Source: Marinobacter gelidimuriae
GTDB lineage: Bacteria; Pseudomonadota; Gammaproteobacteria; Pseudomonadales; Oleiphilaceae
Direction: 5' to 3'
DNA: 64,000 nucleotides
Assembly (NCBI RefSeq): GCF_000372805.1
Contig: NZ_KB889897.1
Span: 1 to 64,000, forward strand
The position numbers and the translations under genes are program-made. Shown one piece after another: positions 46,041 through 56,161 of the stretch (its first letter is position 1; every line of letters starts with the position of its first letter). The notes under the pieces are model-generated. The model saw only the letters and a list, made by a program, of their open reading frames with translations, had not been told where the DNA came from and ran no database searches.

Positions 46041-47600
46041 TCAATCCTGCAGCTGTTTCGGGTCAACCTGCTTCACCGTGGTCAGTTTTTGCACCATGGT
46101 GGTGGTCTGGCTTTTGCCGCCGAACATGTTGAATTCACTGGTGCTGCTGCTACAGCCGTCACCAAAGCTGAAACCACAGCCGCCACGCTCGGGAAAGGCT
46201 TCTTTCGCCATTTCGCGATGACCGGTAGGAATCACGAAACGGTCTTCGTAATTGGCAATGGCCAAGTAGCGGTACATTTCATCGGCTTGGGCTTTGGTCA
46301 ACCCGACTTCTTCCAGTGCCCGCAGGTCTTCCACGCCGTCTACGGTTTCAGCACGCTTGTACAAGCGCATGGCCATGATGCGTTTTAGCGCACGTACGAT
46401 GGGCTTTTCGTCACCGGCGGTGAGCAGGTTAGCCAGGTACTTCACCGGAATGCGCAGGCTTTCGATTTTCGGCAGTACGCCGTCAAACTCGACCTGGCCG
46501 GCTTCGGCGGCTGACTGAATCGGGCTCAGGGGCGGCACGTACCACACCATGGGCAGGGTGCGGTATTCCGGGTGCAGCGGCAGGGCCAGTTTCCAGTCCA
46601 CCGCCATTTTGTAGACCGGGCTGCGCTGGGCCGCGTCGATCACGTTCATCGGCACGCCGTCTTTGGTTGCCTGGGCAATCACTTCGGGGTCAAATGGGTC
46701 GAGGAAGATTTCCAGCTGCTTCTCGTAAAGCTCGTGCTCGCCCGGGGTGCTGGCCACTTCTTCGATGCGATCGGCGTCGTACAGCAACACACCCAGGTAG
46801 CGAATGCGGCCTACGCAGGTTTCCGAACACACGGTGGGCATACCGGCTTCAATCCGCGGATAGCAGAAGATGCACTTCTCGGATTTACCGGTTTTCCAGT
46901 TGAAGTAGATTTTCTTGTACGGGCAGCCTGATACACACATGCGCCAGCCGCGGCACTTGTCCTGGTCGATCAGCACGATGCCGTCTTCTTCCCGCTTGTA
47001 GATAGCACCGCTGGGGCAGCTGGCTACACAGGTGGGGTTCAGACAGTGCTCGCACAGGCGCGGCAGGTACATCATGAACGTGCTTTCGAACTGGCCGTAA
47101 ATGTCGGCCTGAATCTGGTCGAAGTTTTTGTCCTTGCGACGCTTGGCAAACTCGGTGCCCAAGATGTCTTCCCAGTTCGGGCCCCACTCGATTTTGTCCA
47201 TGCGTTTGCCGGTGATCAGCGAGCGCGGCCGTGCAACCGGCTGGTGTTTGCTGTCGCCAGCGGTGTGCAGGTGCTGATAGTCGAAATCGAACGGTTCGTA
47301 GTAGTCGTCAATTTCCGGCAGATCCGGGTTGGCGAAAATGTTCGCCAACACCCGGAACTTGCCACCGATGCGGGGGCGGATTTTACCGCTGGGGTCGCGC
47401 AGCCAGCCGCCTTTCCACTTGTCCTGGTTTTCCCACTCTTTCGGGTAGCCGATACCGGGTTTGGTTTCGACGTTGTTGAACCAGGCGTACTCCATGCCTT
47501 CACGGCTGGTCCATACGTTTTTACAGGTCACTGAACAGGTGTGGCAACCAATGCACTTGTCCAGGTTCAGCACCATGCCTACTTGGGAACGGATTTTCAT
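46041..47600 (-). CDS. narH: Respiratory nitrate reductase, beta subunit
   Basis: NarH carries four Fe-S clusters linking NarI to NarG. The 519 residues include C-I-G-C-H-T-C-S-V-T-C-K near 16, C-E-H-C-L-N-P-T-C near 185, C-R-G-W-R-M-C-V-S-G-C-P near 217 and C-I-F-C-Y-P near 244. The tryptophan (C-R-G-W) in the third motif marks the [3Fe-4S] cluster, as expected. The ATG overlaps the narG stop (ATGA). Confidence 0.97.
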   Translation of the reverse strand: MKIRSQVGMVLNLDKCIGCHTCSVTCKNVWTSREGMEYAWFNNVETKPGIGYPKEWENQDKWKGGWLRDPSGKIRPRIGGKFRVLANIFANPDLPEIDDYYEPFDFDYQHLHTAGDSKHQPVARPRSLITGKRMDKIEWGPNWEDILGTEFAKRRKDKNFDQIQADIYGQFESTFMMYLPRLCEHCLNPTCVASCPSGAIYKREEDGIVLIDQDKCRGWRMCVSGCPYKKIYFNWKTGKSEKCIFCYPRIEAGMPTVCSETCVGRIRYLGVLLYDADRIEEVASTPGEHELYEKQLEIFLDPFDPEVIAQATKDGVPMNVIDAAQRSPVYKMAVDWKLALPLHPEYRTLPMVWYVPPLSPIQSAAEAGQVEFDGVLPKIESLRIPVKYLANLLTAGDEKPIVRALKRIMAMRLYKRAETVDGVEDLRALEEVGLTKAQADEMYRYLAIANYEDRFVIPTGHREMAKEAFPERGGCGFSFGDGCSSSTSEFNMFGGKSQTTTMVQKLTTVKQVDPKQLQD

Positions 47601-50600
47601 TTCACACTCTCCTGAACCGTGTCGCTGCCCTCGCCATCAAGCCAGTCAACGTTCTTCATTTTGCGCACTACAACGAACTCGTCGCGGTTGGAACCCACGG
47701 TGCCGTAGTAGTTGAAGCCGTACGAGAACTGGGCATAGCCACCAATCATGTGAGTGGGCTTCGGGCACGCTCGGGTAACCGAGTTGTGAATACCACCGCG
47801 GCTGCCGGTAATTTCCGAGCCGGGAATATTCACAATGCGCTCCTGAGCGTGGTACATCATCACCATGCCCGGCATCACCCGCTGGCTAACCACCGCCCGC
47901 GCTGACAAGGAACCGTTGGCGTTGAACACTTCTATCCAGTCGTTGTCTTCCACACCTATATCGCGGGCGTCGTCTTCACTCAGCCACACAATGGGGCCGC
48001 CACGAGACAGGGTCAGCATCAGCAGGTTGTCGCTGTAGGTACTGTGTATACCCCACTTCTGGTGCGGTGTAAGGAAGTTCAACGCCTTCTCCGGGTTGCC
48101 GTTGGGCTTGGCGTTCAGCAGCGGTGCCGCCGCTTTGGTGTTGATGGGCGGGCGATACACCAGCAGGCTTTCACCAAAGGCGCGCATCCATTCGTGATCC
48201 AGGTAGAACTGCTGGCGGCCGGTCAGCGTGCGCCAGGGAATCAGCTCGTGCACGTTGGTGTAGCCGGCGCTGTAGGACACATGCTCGTCTTCCAGGCCAG
48301 ACCAGGTCGGGCTGGAGATGATTTTGCGCGGCTGCGCCACTATGTCGCGGAAGCGGATTTTTTCGTCTTCTTTGTTCAGTGCCAGGTGCGTGTGATCCAG
48401 CCCGGTGAATTCAGACAGCGCAGCCCAGGCTTTCACAGCGACCTGGCCATTGGTTTCCGGAGCCAGGCTCAGAATCACTTCACAGGCATCAATGGCCGTG
48501 TCAATTTTCGGCCGACCCGTATTGGCGCCGTCAAGGTGCTTGTGGTTCAGCTCACCCAGGAACGCCACTTCTTTTTCGGTGTTCCAGTTGATGCCTTTGC
48601 CACCGTTACCCAGCTTGTCCAACAGGGGGCCAAGGGACGTAAAGCGCGCGTAAGTGTTCGGGTAATCCCGCTCAACGGTCATGAAGTTAGGCGCAGTTTT
48701 GCCCGGAATTAACTCGCACTCACCGCGCTTCCAGTCTTTTACATCAAACGGCTGGCCCAGCTCGGCGGGCGCGTCGTGCAACAACGGCACCGTAACCACG
48801 TCTTTCTCGATACCCAGGTGGCCTTCAGACGCCTTGGAGAACGCCTTGGCAATGCCTTTGTAGATTTCCCAATCACTGCGGGATTCCCACGCCGGATCCG
48901 TAGCCGCAGTCAGTGGGTGAATGAACGGGTGCATGTCTGAGGTATTCAGATCGTCTTTTTCATACCAGGTGGCGGTAGGTAGAACGATGTCGGAATACAG
49001 GCAGGTGGTGGACATGCGGAAGTCCAGCGTCACCAGCAGGTCCAGCTTGCCTTGCGGCGCTTCGTCGTGCCATTTCACTTCCTGCGGTTTGACGCCGCCA
49101 TCGTGACCCAGGTCTTTGCCCTGCAAACCACTCGTCGTACCCAGCAGGTACTTCAGCATGTACTCGTGGCCCTTGCCGGAAGAACCCAACAGGTTGGAAC
49201 GCCAGATGAACATATTGCGCGGGTGGTTTTCCGGGGCTTCCGGATCTTCCGAGGCAAACGCCAGTGAGCCGTCCTTCAAGGACTGAGTCACGTACGCTGG
49301 CACGTCCATACCGGCGCTTTCCGCTTCGGCGGCAATGCCCAGCGGGTTACGGTTGAACTGCGGCGCAGACGGCAACCACCCCATACGCTCGGCGCGTACG
49401 TTGTAGTCGATCAGGCTGCCACCGAATTTGGACTTGTCCGCCAGCGGCGACAAGATTTCGCTCACATCCAGTTTCTCGTAGCGCCACTGGCCAGAGTGGG
49501 CGTAGAAGAAGGATGTACCGTTCATCTGGCGTGGCGGGCGCTGCCAATCCAGGCCAAACGCCAGCGGCTGCCAGCCGGTCTGTGGGCGCAGTTTTTCCTG
49601 GCCTACATAGTGGGCCCAACCGCCACCGCTCTGGCCGACACAACCGCACATGATCAGCATATTGATCAGCGCACGGTAGTTCATGTCCATGTGGTACCAG
49701 TGATTCATACCGGCACCGACGATGATCATGGAACGGCCGTTGGTTTTGTGGGCAGTCTCGGCGAATTCACGGGCAATGCGGGTCACTTTGTGGGCGGGTA
49801 CGCCGGTGATCTTTTCCTGCCAGGCAGGTGTGTACGGCTTGATCTGGTCGTAGTCGGTAGCGCCGTCGTCTTCACCCAGGCCACGGCTGATGCCGTAGTT
49901 GGCGATCATCAGGTCGTACACGGTGACGACTAAAGCTTCTTCGCCGTCTGCCAGTTCAATTTTACGGCTGCCCAGTTTGTGGGTCAGGGTGTCGCTGATT
50001 TCAACGGATTTGAAGTGTTCGTGCTTGATGCCGCCAAAGTACGGGAAGGCAACATCTACAATTTCGTCGTGCTTTTCCACCATCGACAATTGCAGATTCA
50101 CGTCTTCAGTTTTGGCAGTCTGCTTCAGGTTCCACTTGCCCTTTTCGCCCCAGCGATAACCGACAGAGCCGTTAGGCGCGGTCAGCTGGTTAGTGGTTTC
50201 ATCAATAGCTATGGTTTTCCATTCCGGGTTGTTTTCCTCACCCAGCCCACCCACCAGATCGCTGGCGCGCAGGAACCGGCCCGGTACGTAGCGGCCATCT
50301 TCCATTTTGTCGAGCTTCACCAGGTACGGCATGTCCGAGTAACGGCGCACGTAATCGGTGAAGTAAGGGCTGGGGTTGTCAATGTGGAACTCTTTCAGAA
50401 TTACGTGGCCCATGGCCATGCCAAGAGCCGCATCCGTGCCCTGCTTGGGGTTCAGCCACTCATCAGACAACTTGGCAACTTCCGCGTAATCCGGGGTAAT
50501 GGCAACGGTTTTGGTGCCTTTGTAACGCACTTCGGTAAAGAAGTGGGCATCCGGAGTACGGGTTTGTGGAACGTTGGAGCCCCAGGCAATGATGTAGCTG

Positions 50601-51340
50601 GAGTTGTACCAGTCTGCAGATTCAGGAACGTCGGTCTGTTCACCCCAAACCTGCGGAGAAGCCGGCGGCAAGTCGCAGTACCAGTCGTAGAAGCTCAGGT
50701 TCACGCCGCCAATCAGCGACAGATAACGGCTACCGGCCGCGTAAGAAATCATGGACATTGCGGGGATGGGCGAGAAGCCAATGATGCGATCCGGGCCATG
50801 CTTTTTGGCGGTGTAAACGTTAGCCGCACCAATCAGTTCGTTGACTTCGTTCCAGTCTGAACGCACAAAACCGCCCATACCGCGGCGGGGTTTGTACTCT
50901 GCGGTTTTCTTCGGGTCTTCGACAATGGAAGCCCAGGCGTCGACCGGGTCGTTGAACTGAATGCGGGCGGCGCGCCAGAGCTGCATCAGATGCTTACGCA
51001 TCAGCGGATATTTCAGGCGGTTAGCGCTGTACATGTACCAGGAATAGCTCGCGCCACGAGGGCAACCACGGGGCTCGTGGTTCGGCAGATCCGGGCGGGT
51101 ACGGGGGTAATCGGTTTGCTGGGTTTCCCAGGTGACCAGACCGTTTTTAACGTAGATTTTCCAGCTGCAAGAGCCGGTGCAGTTTACGCCGTGGGTGGAA
51201 CGCACAACTTTGTCGTGCTGCCAGCGCTGGCGATAGCTGTCTTCCCAGTCACGGTTTTCGGTATGGGTTTCACCGTGGTCGCCAGAAAAGGATTCACGCT
51301 TTTTGCTGAAGTAGCTCAGCTTGTCGATCAAATGACTCAT
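47597..51340 (-). CDS. narG: Respiratory nitrate reductase, alpha subunit
   Basis: NarG reduces nitrate at a molybdenum bis-MGD centre on the cytoplasmic side of the membrane. At 1247 residues it has normal length. The H-x3-C-x3-C cluster start is T-H-G-V-N-C-T-G-S-C-S-W near 50, then P-R-G-C-P-R-G-A-S-Y-S-W near 92 and the Asp region Y-W-C-D-L-P-P-A-S-P. A vestigial Tat-like S-K-K-R-E-S-F lies near the N-terminus, as in other NarG. The promoter region holds NarL-like sites at 51423-51457. Confidence 0.97.
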   Translation of the reverse strand: MSHLIDKLSYFSKKRESFSGDHGETHTENRDWEDSYRQRWQHDKVVRSTHGVNCTGSCSWKIYVKNGLVTWETQQTDYPRTRPDLPNHEPRGCPRGASYSWYMYSANRLKYPLMRKHLMQLWRAARIQFNDPVDAWASIVEDPKKTAEYKPRRGMGGFVRSDWNEVNELIGAANVYTAKKHGPDRIIGFSPIPAMSMISYAAGSRYLSLIGGVNLSFYDWYCDLPPASPQVWGEQTDVPESADWYNSSYIIAWGSNVPQTRTPDAHFFTEVRYKGTKTVAITPDYAEVAKLSDEWLNPKQGTDAALGMAMGHVILKEFHIDNPSPYFTDYVRRYSDMPYLVKLDKMEDGRYVPGRFLRASDLVGGLGEENNPEWKTIAIDETTNQLTAPNGSVGYRWGEKGKWNLKQTAKTEDVNLQLSMVEKHDEIVDVAFPYFGGIKHEHFKSVEISDTLTHKLGSRKIELADGEEALVVTVYDLMIANYGISRGLGEDDGATDYDQIKPYTPAWQEKITGVPAHKVTRIAREFAETAHKTNGRSMIIVGAGMNHWYHMDMNYRALINMLIMCGCVGQSGGGWAHYVGQEKLRPQTGWQPLAFGLDWQRPPRQMNGTSFFYAHSGQWRYEKLDVSEILSPLADKSKFGGSLIDYNVRAERMGWLPSAPQFNRNPLGIAAEAESAGMDVPAYVTQSLKDGSLAFASEDPEAPENHPRNMFIWRSNLLGSSGKGHEYMLKYLLGTTSGLQGKDLGHDGGVKPQEVKWHDEAPQGKLDLLVTLDFRMSTTCLYSDIVLPTATWYEKDDLNTSDMHPFIHPLTAATDPAWESRSDWEIYKGIAKAFSKASEGHLGIEKDVVTVPLLHDAPAELGQPFDVKDWKRGECELIPGKTAPNFMTVERDYPNTYARFTSLGPLLDKLGNGGKGINWNTEKEVAFLGELNHKHLDGANTGRPKIDTAIDACEVILSLAPETNGQVAVKAWAALSEFTGLDHTHLALNKEDEKIRFRDIVAQPRKIISSPTWSGLEDEHVSYSAGYTNVHELIPWRTLTGRQQFYLDHEWMRAFGESLLVYRPPINTKAAAPLLNAKPNGNPEKALNFLTPHQKWGIHSTYSDNLLMLTLSRGGPIVWLSEDDARDIGVEDNDWIEVFNANGSLSARAVVSQRVMPGMVMMYHAQERIVNIPGSEITGSRGGIHNSVTRACPKPTHMIGGYAQFSYGFNYYGTVGSNRDEFVVVRKMKNVDWLDGEGSDTVQESVK

Positions 51341-51422
51341 GGTCTCTCTCTCCGTTTGCCGGATCGCGTTAACGATTTGAGACTATTGTGTGACAACCTA
51401 ATGCTGAAAGCAGCGTGGTTAC

Positions 51423-51457
51423 TACCTCTTAACCAGCCCCTACCACCAGGGGGGGTA
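51423..51457. promoter_or_regulatory. NarL-like sites upstream of narG
   Basis: TACCTCT at 51423-51429 is a perfect TACYYMT heptamer. TACCACC, three bases, GGGGGTA at 51441-51457 is a dyad with 3-bp rather than 2-bp spacing. They lie 83-117 bp upstream of narG. I see no good FNR/Anr box in the same interval. Confidence 0.45.
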
Positions 51458-51465
51458 GACGGCAC

Positions 51466-52791
51466 TCAGACTGCCCTAGGCTTTGCAGACGAGAGTATCC
51501 GGTGCTCACGTCGCCGGCTTTGTCGGGCAAACAATAAAACACAGACCGCCAGCATCACGAATAACAACATGAATACGGCAGAGCGCACATTCAGCCAGGC
51601 GTTGATGGCGGCGAATACAATGGGTAAAACGAACGCCACAGCGAACGCACCCAGCAGTAAAACTCCCGCCATGACAGCAGCCGTTTCACGACTTTCCAAA
51701 ATAATCATCCGTTGCAGCGCGCCCATTGCAGCGCCGAGCGCGGCTCCCAACACGATCATCACTCCTCCTTCCCACACCCGCGGCAGAAAAAGCTCTAGAT
51801 GGTAAGAGCGCCCCACACCCTGAACCGAGAGCGTCATCGGTGGGTACGACAGCACAAATAGCGCCGCCAGCGCCAACAATAAAGCCCGTATAACCACTCT
51901 ACTGCTACCCAAACGATCGGCCAGCGCACCGCCGGTAATTTGTGCCAGAGCGCCCGGCACTACAAACCACAAGGCCTGATGCGCACCCAAGCCTACCGGC
52001 AGGCCCGAGCGGGCTGACAGGTAATCCGGCAACCACAAGGCCAGTGCGAAAAAACTACCGGCAATAACGGAAAAATAACCACACAAAGGCCAAACCCCTG
52101 GCGCACAGCATTTGCGCCAGGCCGCGGCATTGCTCGCAAAGGATGCGGTTTGGTCGTCGGGTTCGGTGAGCATCAGAAACAGTGCCAATATCAACAGCAG
52201 CACAATGACATAAGCCAGAGGAACGCCTTGCCAGGAGTAGGCCCGGTGCAGAAGCGGCACCAGGTAATAATTGAAACCGGCGCCGGTAATACCCGCACCA
52301 AACACACCCAACACCAGCCCCAGCCGTTGCGGTCGGCAATGAATGGTTACAAATTGCAGGCCCGCACTGTAGAAACCACCGGCCAGGCCCAAACCACCAG
52401 CGGCGAGAATATAACCAGCAAAACTATCGGCAAAGAACACCAGCGCCATACTTAACGCCAGGCCTGTGAGGCACCACAACATGACTTTTCTGGTTCCCCA
52501 CATGCCCGCAAATAGTCCTGCCGGGACCGCTAGCAATGCGCTCACCGCCATCGGCATTGCCAGCAACAAGCCAAACTGAAGTTCGCTCAGCTGAAAATCG
52601 CTGCGCAGAGTCACGCCAACCACTGCAAATAGAGTCCAGCAGGCGGCCGCAATAATGAATCCAGCCAGCGCTAGTGGTAACACTATCAACAGCGATGCAT
52701 AGCGCTCTTCGCCCCGTTCGTCATCCGGTTCGGTGCTGTCGGCCGATAGCTGTAAAGCTCGGATTTCGGACGGCCCTGGCCCCACACTCAT
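51466..52791 (-). CDS. narK: NarK family nitrate/nitrite transporter (MFS)
   Basis: The 441-residue protein has about twelve membrane helices and the nitrate-porter features G-F-Y-S-A-G-L-Q near 139, where the NarK signature lies, and a loop M-W-G-T-R-K near 97. It should exchange or import nitrate and nitrite. The gene precedes narGHJI on the same strand with 125 bp between them, and it is divergent from narX. A charged N-terminal extension of about 30 residues precedes the first helix. Confidence 0.88.
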   Translation of the reverse strand: MSVGPGPSEIRALQLSADSTEPDDERGEERYASLLIVLPLALAGFIIAAACWTLFAVVGVTLRSDFQLSELQFGLLLAMPMAVSALLAVPAGLFAGMWGTRKVMLWCLTGLALSMALVFFADSFAGYILAAGGLGLAGGFYSAGLQFVTIHCRPQRLGLVLGVFGAGITGAGFNYYLVPLLHRAYSWQGVPLAYVIVLLLILALFLMLTEPDDQTASFASNAAAWRKCCAPGVWPLCGYFSVIAGSFFALALWLPDYLSARSGLPVGLGAHQALWFVVPGALAQITGGALADRLGSSRVVIRALLLALAALFVLSYPPMTLSVQGVGRSYHLELFLPRVWEGGVMIVLGAALGAAMGALQRMIILESRETAAVMAGVLLLGAFAVAFVLPIVFAAINAWLNVRSAVFMLLFVMLAVCVLLFARQSRRREHRILSSAKPRAV

Positions 52792-52897
52792 GGCTTTATC
52801 CTGTTGGCAGACGTGCCTTTGAGTGTCTTACTTTGCCTGTCTGGCGGTCAAAGACTATGATGGCTTAATAACCTCGTGGGTAGCTGTCTATCCGTAA

Positions 52898-52904
52898 AGA
52901 GGTA
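52898..52904. promoter_or_regulatory. NarL heptamer between narK and narX
   Basis: AGAGGTA is the exact reverse complement of the consensus TACCTCT heptamer found in the norC site. It stands alone, about 107 bp from narK and 44 bp from the narX start. A single half-site is weak evidence. Confidence 0.3.
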
Positions 52905-52947
52905 GATGGCATTCATCGATACCCACTCGCCACCTAACAAATACCCT

Positions 52948-54834
52948 ATGACCTCCAAAAGCTCACTCGTTAACCGGATTGCAATCGCCGTTAGTGCGGT
53001 GGTACTCACCGCCATTGTCAGTATGGGGGTCACCTTGGGGGTGTCACAAAGCATTGCCGGTAACGCCACCGCCATTAACCTGGCTGGCACCTTGCGTATG
53101 GGCGCGTTTCAGTTGCTGGCGCAGGTAGCGCGACTGGAAGACCAGAATACCGCCAATACGCGCCAGGCCCTGAACCAGATGATAAGCCGCTACGATCAGC
53201 GCCTGGTCCATGCTGATATTATCCAGTCATTACCACTTACAACCGATCACCCGCTGGCGCAACGCTACCGCGACGTAGTCAACCAGTGGAACTCCAGCGT
53301 TGGCCCCATGCTGGCACAACACCAGCCCGGAAACTCGCTAACCGGCTCTATGATTAACACCACCCAAAGCTACGTAGACAATGTCGATGTGCTGGTGTCT
53401 ATGCTTGAAAACCGTACCGAAGCCCGTATCAGTCTGCTTCACCTGATGCAGGTGATCAGCTTGGTGTTCGCTATTCTGATTGTGTTGGCGCTGTTTCTGG
53501 ACTTGAAAAACCGCGTTCTGCGGCCGCTACGAAAACTGGTCACCATTGCAGAGTCCGTCAGCAAGCAGGATTTCTCCCACAGGGCCGGGCTGAGCGGCTC
53601 TGATGAACTGGCGCAGCTAGGGGCCGCGTTTGACCAAATGACCAGCGAATTGGCGCTTACCTACTACGAACTCGAAAACAAGGTCAAAGCCAAAACCGAA
53701 GAGCTGGAGAAAAGCCACGCTGCGCTCGAATTACTGCATTCGTCCAGCCGCACTCTGTTTGCGAATCACAGCTTGTGCGATGGTGCAGTGCCCATGTTGA
53801 AGCAGCTGGAGCAGATGCTCGGCATAGGCCCTATCAATCTGTACCTGCACGACAAAGCCTCTGCAGAGCCGATTCAAGCCGTCACCACTGCCACCACAGT
53901 ACGCCCATTTTACTGCCGCGATCACAGCTGTAACGCCTGCCTGGTGACCGAAGAGGAACACGACGAGCTGCCAATGCCCGGCAATGACGGCCGCCGTTTG
54001 CTGCTACCCATTCGCACCCCTGGCCAACTGCTGGGCACTCTGGAAGTCTGGTACCCGGCCTCACAGGATTTGTCCAAAACCTCACGACGGCTGTTGGAAA
54101 CTCTAAGCGACCAGCTGGCCACGGCCATATTTCTGGAACGGCAAATTACCGAGGAACAGCAGCGCACGCTGGCCGAAGAACGTACCGTTATTGCCCGCGA
54201 ACTTCATGACTCTTTGGCCCAGTCTTTGTCATACCTTAAAATCCAGGTTACTCGATTGCGCAGAATGAACATGGACGGCCCACAAAAAACGGGGTACGAC
54301 GCGGTATTAGACGAACTAAGCACGGGGCTAAGCAGTGCCTATCGTCAGTTGCGGGAACTGTTAGCAACCTTCCGTTTGAAACTGGACACACCAGACCTTG
54401 GCGCTGCACTACGCCAGACCGTGCACGAATTTGCTGAACGCATGGCCAAACCCGTTCATCTGGAGTACAAGTTGCCCGCACAAACGCTTTCGCCGAACGA
54501 AGAAATTCACACGCTTCAAGTTGTGCGCGAAGCGCTGGCCAACGCGGTAAAGCACAGCAAAGCCGAAGCGGTGTGGGTCGACGTCAGTTTCGAGTCTCCG
54601 CAGGTTAAGGCTAAAATCCGTGACAACGGTCGCGGGCTACCCGATTCAGGTCAGCCAGAGAACCATTACGGCATGATCATTATGCAAGACCGCGCCCGCT
54701 CACTGGGCGGCCAGCTAACGGTCGCTAATCATCCGCAAGGAGGAGTGGAAGTAAGCTTGCATTTTATTCCCCACGCCAGGAATCTAATCCCGGTTAAACC
54801 GGCCAATAATCCGCAAACCGCGGATTCCAATTGA
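52948..54834 (+). CDS. narX: Nitrate/nitrite sensor histidine kinase
   Basis: NarX senses nitrate in the periplasm and phosphorylates NarL. From ATG 52948 the 628 residues show a first membrane helix (10-32), a periplasmic P-box [15 protein letters not shown] at 41-55, a second helix (about 162-184), HAMP, a cysteine cluster C-R-D-H-S-C-N-A-C near 325, and the H-box [10 protein letters not shown] with His420. The C-terminal ATPase has the D-N-G-R-G-L motif. narL follows 26 bp later. A further 14 codons upstream are possible but lack support. Confidence 0.94.
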   Translation: MTSKSSLVNRIAIAVSAVVLTAIVSMGVTLGVSQSIAGNATAINLAGTLRMGAFQLLAQVARLEDQNTANTRQALNQMISRYDQRLVHADIIQSLPLTTDHPLAQRYRDVVNQWNSSVGPMLAQHQPGNSLTGSMINTTQSYVDNVDVLVSMLENRTEARISLLHLMQVISLVFAILIVLALFLDLKNRVLRPLRKLVTIAESVSKQDFSHRAGLSGSDELAQLGAAFDQMTSELALTYYELENKVKAKTEELEKSHAALELLHSSSRTLFANHSLCDGAVPMLKQLEQMLGIGPINLYLHDKASAEPIQAVTTATTVRPFYCRDHSCNACLVTEEEHDELPMPGNDGRRLLLPIRTPGQLLGTLEVWYPASQDLSKTSRRLLETLSDQLATAIFLERQITEEQQRTLAEERTVIARELHDSLAQSLSYLKIQVTRLRRMNMDGPQKTGYDAVLDELSTGLSSAYRQLRELLATFRLKLDTPDLGAALRQTVHEFAERMAKPVHLEYKLPAQTLSPNEEIHTLQVVREALANAVKHSKAEAVWVDVSFESPQVKAKIRDNGRGLPDSGQPENHYGMIIMQDRARSLGGQLTVANHPQGGVEVSLHFIPHARNLIPVKPANNPQTADSN

Positions 54835-54860
54835 CGGTTTACCCCCATAAAGAGAGAGCC

Positions 54861-55520
54861 ATGTCTGATACACCTGCAAGCATATTGTTGATAGATGATC
54901 ACCCTTTATTGCGCAAGGGCATCAAGCAACTGATCGAAATGGAACCAGATCTTGAGATAGCAGGCGAGGCCAGCAACGCGACAGACGGTGTGCGCATTGC
55001 CCTGGAACTGGAGCCAGACCTAATCCTGATGGATTTGAACATGCCGGATGTGAGCGGTATTGAAGCCTTGCGCCAGTTAAGGGCCCACAACATCAGCTCG
55101 CGCATTATTATGTTCACGGTGTCAGACCAGCAAGACGACGTGGTTGAAGCATTGCGCGCCGGTGCCGACGGCTATCTTCTAAAGGATATGGAACCGGAGG
55201 ATATGATTAACCAGCTGCACCAGGCAGCCGTAGGCAAACTCGTTATTAGCGAACGCCTTACCTCCTTGCTAGCTGAAGCTCTGCGCAACAACAAACAACA
55301 ACAACCTTCACGGCCAGACTTCGATAGCCTGACTCCGAGGGAAAAAGACATTCTGAAGCTCATCGCTGAAGGCCTGTCTAATAAGATGATCGGCCGCAAG
55401 CTGGACATCAGCGACGGCACCGTAAAAGTGCACGTAAAACACTTGCTGAAAAAGCTCAATTTACGCTCGCGGGTGGAAGTCGCGGTGTGGGCGGTGGAAG
55501 AGGGTCTGCACAAGAGCTGA
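54861..55520 (+). CDS. narL: Nitrate/nitrite response regulator
   Basis: The 219-residue regulator has a receiver domain with phosphorylation site Asp58 (L-M-D-L-N-M-P-D) and conserved Lys near 109. A LuxR-type helix-turn-helix follows ([22 protein letters not shown] near 160). NarL binds TACYYMT heptamers, and such sites are found before norC, moaA, dnr, nosR and narG in this window. ATG 54861 is used, preceded by AGAGAG; the frame is open slightly further but only from a TTG that overlaps narX. Confidence 0.95.
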   Translation: MSDTPASILLIDDHPLLRKGIKQLIEMEPDLEIAGEASNATDGVRIALELEPDLILMDLNMPDVSGIEALRQLRAHNISSRIIMFTVSDQQDDVVEALRAGADGYLLKDMEPEDMINQLHQAAVGKLVISERLTSLLAEALRNNKQQQPSRPDFDSLTPREKDILKLIAEGLSNKMIGRKLDISDGTVKVHVKHLLKKLNLRSRVEVAVWAVEEGLHKS

Positions 55521-55612
55521 GCTATATCAACGCGGCACGAGCCAGCCTTGGTTAATGTAGGTGTTTCCAGACGCGCCCTTAGCGGCGTGTTTGATCACCA
55601 ACGGAGACACTC

Positions 55613-56161
55613 ATGGCCCTGCACGTGCCCACTTTTTTGCCGCGTCTTTCGCTACCCGCATTTCATACGCTGCCAGGCATGTCACGCATGCAGGCCGTAA
55701 GTCAGAAATTAACCGCCAATCCGTTAATGACCAATTCGCTGGCGCTGCTGGACGAGTATCTGCCCTCGCCTTCTCCGTTATTGGCCGCTATTGATCATCG
55801 AATTCCGCTGGTGTTGAAGCAGTTGATCATCGAAGCGCCGCTGAATGGCTTGTTTGCCGAGGCCATTACCGACGGCGAGTTTGATGATTTTGAAGGGCGC
55901 AGAATTCGCCTGGAACTGAATGGCGGTCAGCCCGGTGTCACCTTTGGGTTCTGGGCGGGCAGGCTGCGCATTGTAGACGGCCCAGGTGAGGCTACCATTC
56001 GGGGTTCTCTGAGCGCTTTCAAAACTCTGGCCGAACAGGGTCAGGATCCAGACCAGCTGTTTTTCCAGCGCCGCATTGTGATTGAGGGTGACACTGAACT
56101 GGGCCTGGCACTGAAAAACCTGCTGGACAGCCTTGAGTGGAGCATCGGCGTCAGCGGCTAA
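55613..56161 (+). CDS. ubiT: UbiT, SCP2-domain protein of anaerobic ubiquinone synthesis
   Basis: UbiT is a lipid-binding accessory protein for oxygen-independent ubiquinone synthesis, working with UbiU and UbiV. The 182-residue protein holds an SCP2-type domain (R-I-R-L-E-L-N-G, G-E-A-T-I-R-G-S-L-S-A-F, Q-R-R-I-V-I-E-G-D-T-E-L-G-L). It overlaps the convergent ubiV gene by four bases. Its place next to nar genes fits the need for ubiquinone in nitrate respiration. Confidence 0.88.
   Translation: MALHVPTFLPRLSLPAFHTLPGMSRMQAVSQKLTANPLMTNSLALLDEYLPSPSPLLAAIDHRIPLVLKQLIIEAPLNGLFAEAITDGEFDDFEGRRIRLELNGGQPGVTFGFWAGRLRIVDGPGEATIRGSLSAFKTLAEQGQDPDQLFFQRRIVIEGDTELGLALKNLLDSLEWSIGVSG

Noticed and set aside
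51341..51465. FNR/Anr box before narG
   Set aside because: The best candidate, TTGTC-ACAC-AATAG on the minus strand, matches the right half too poorly to list.
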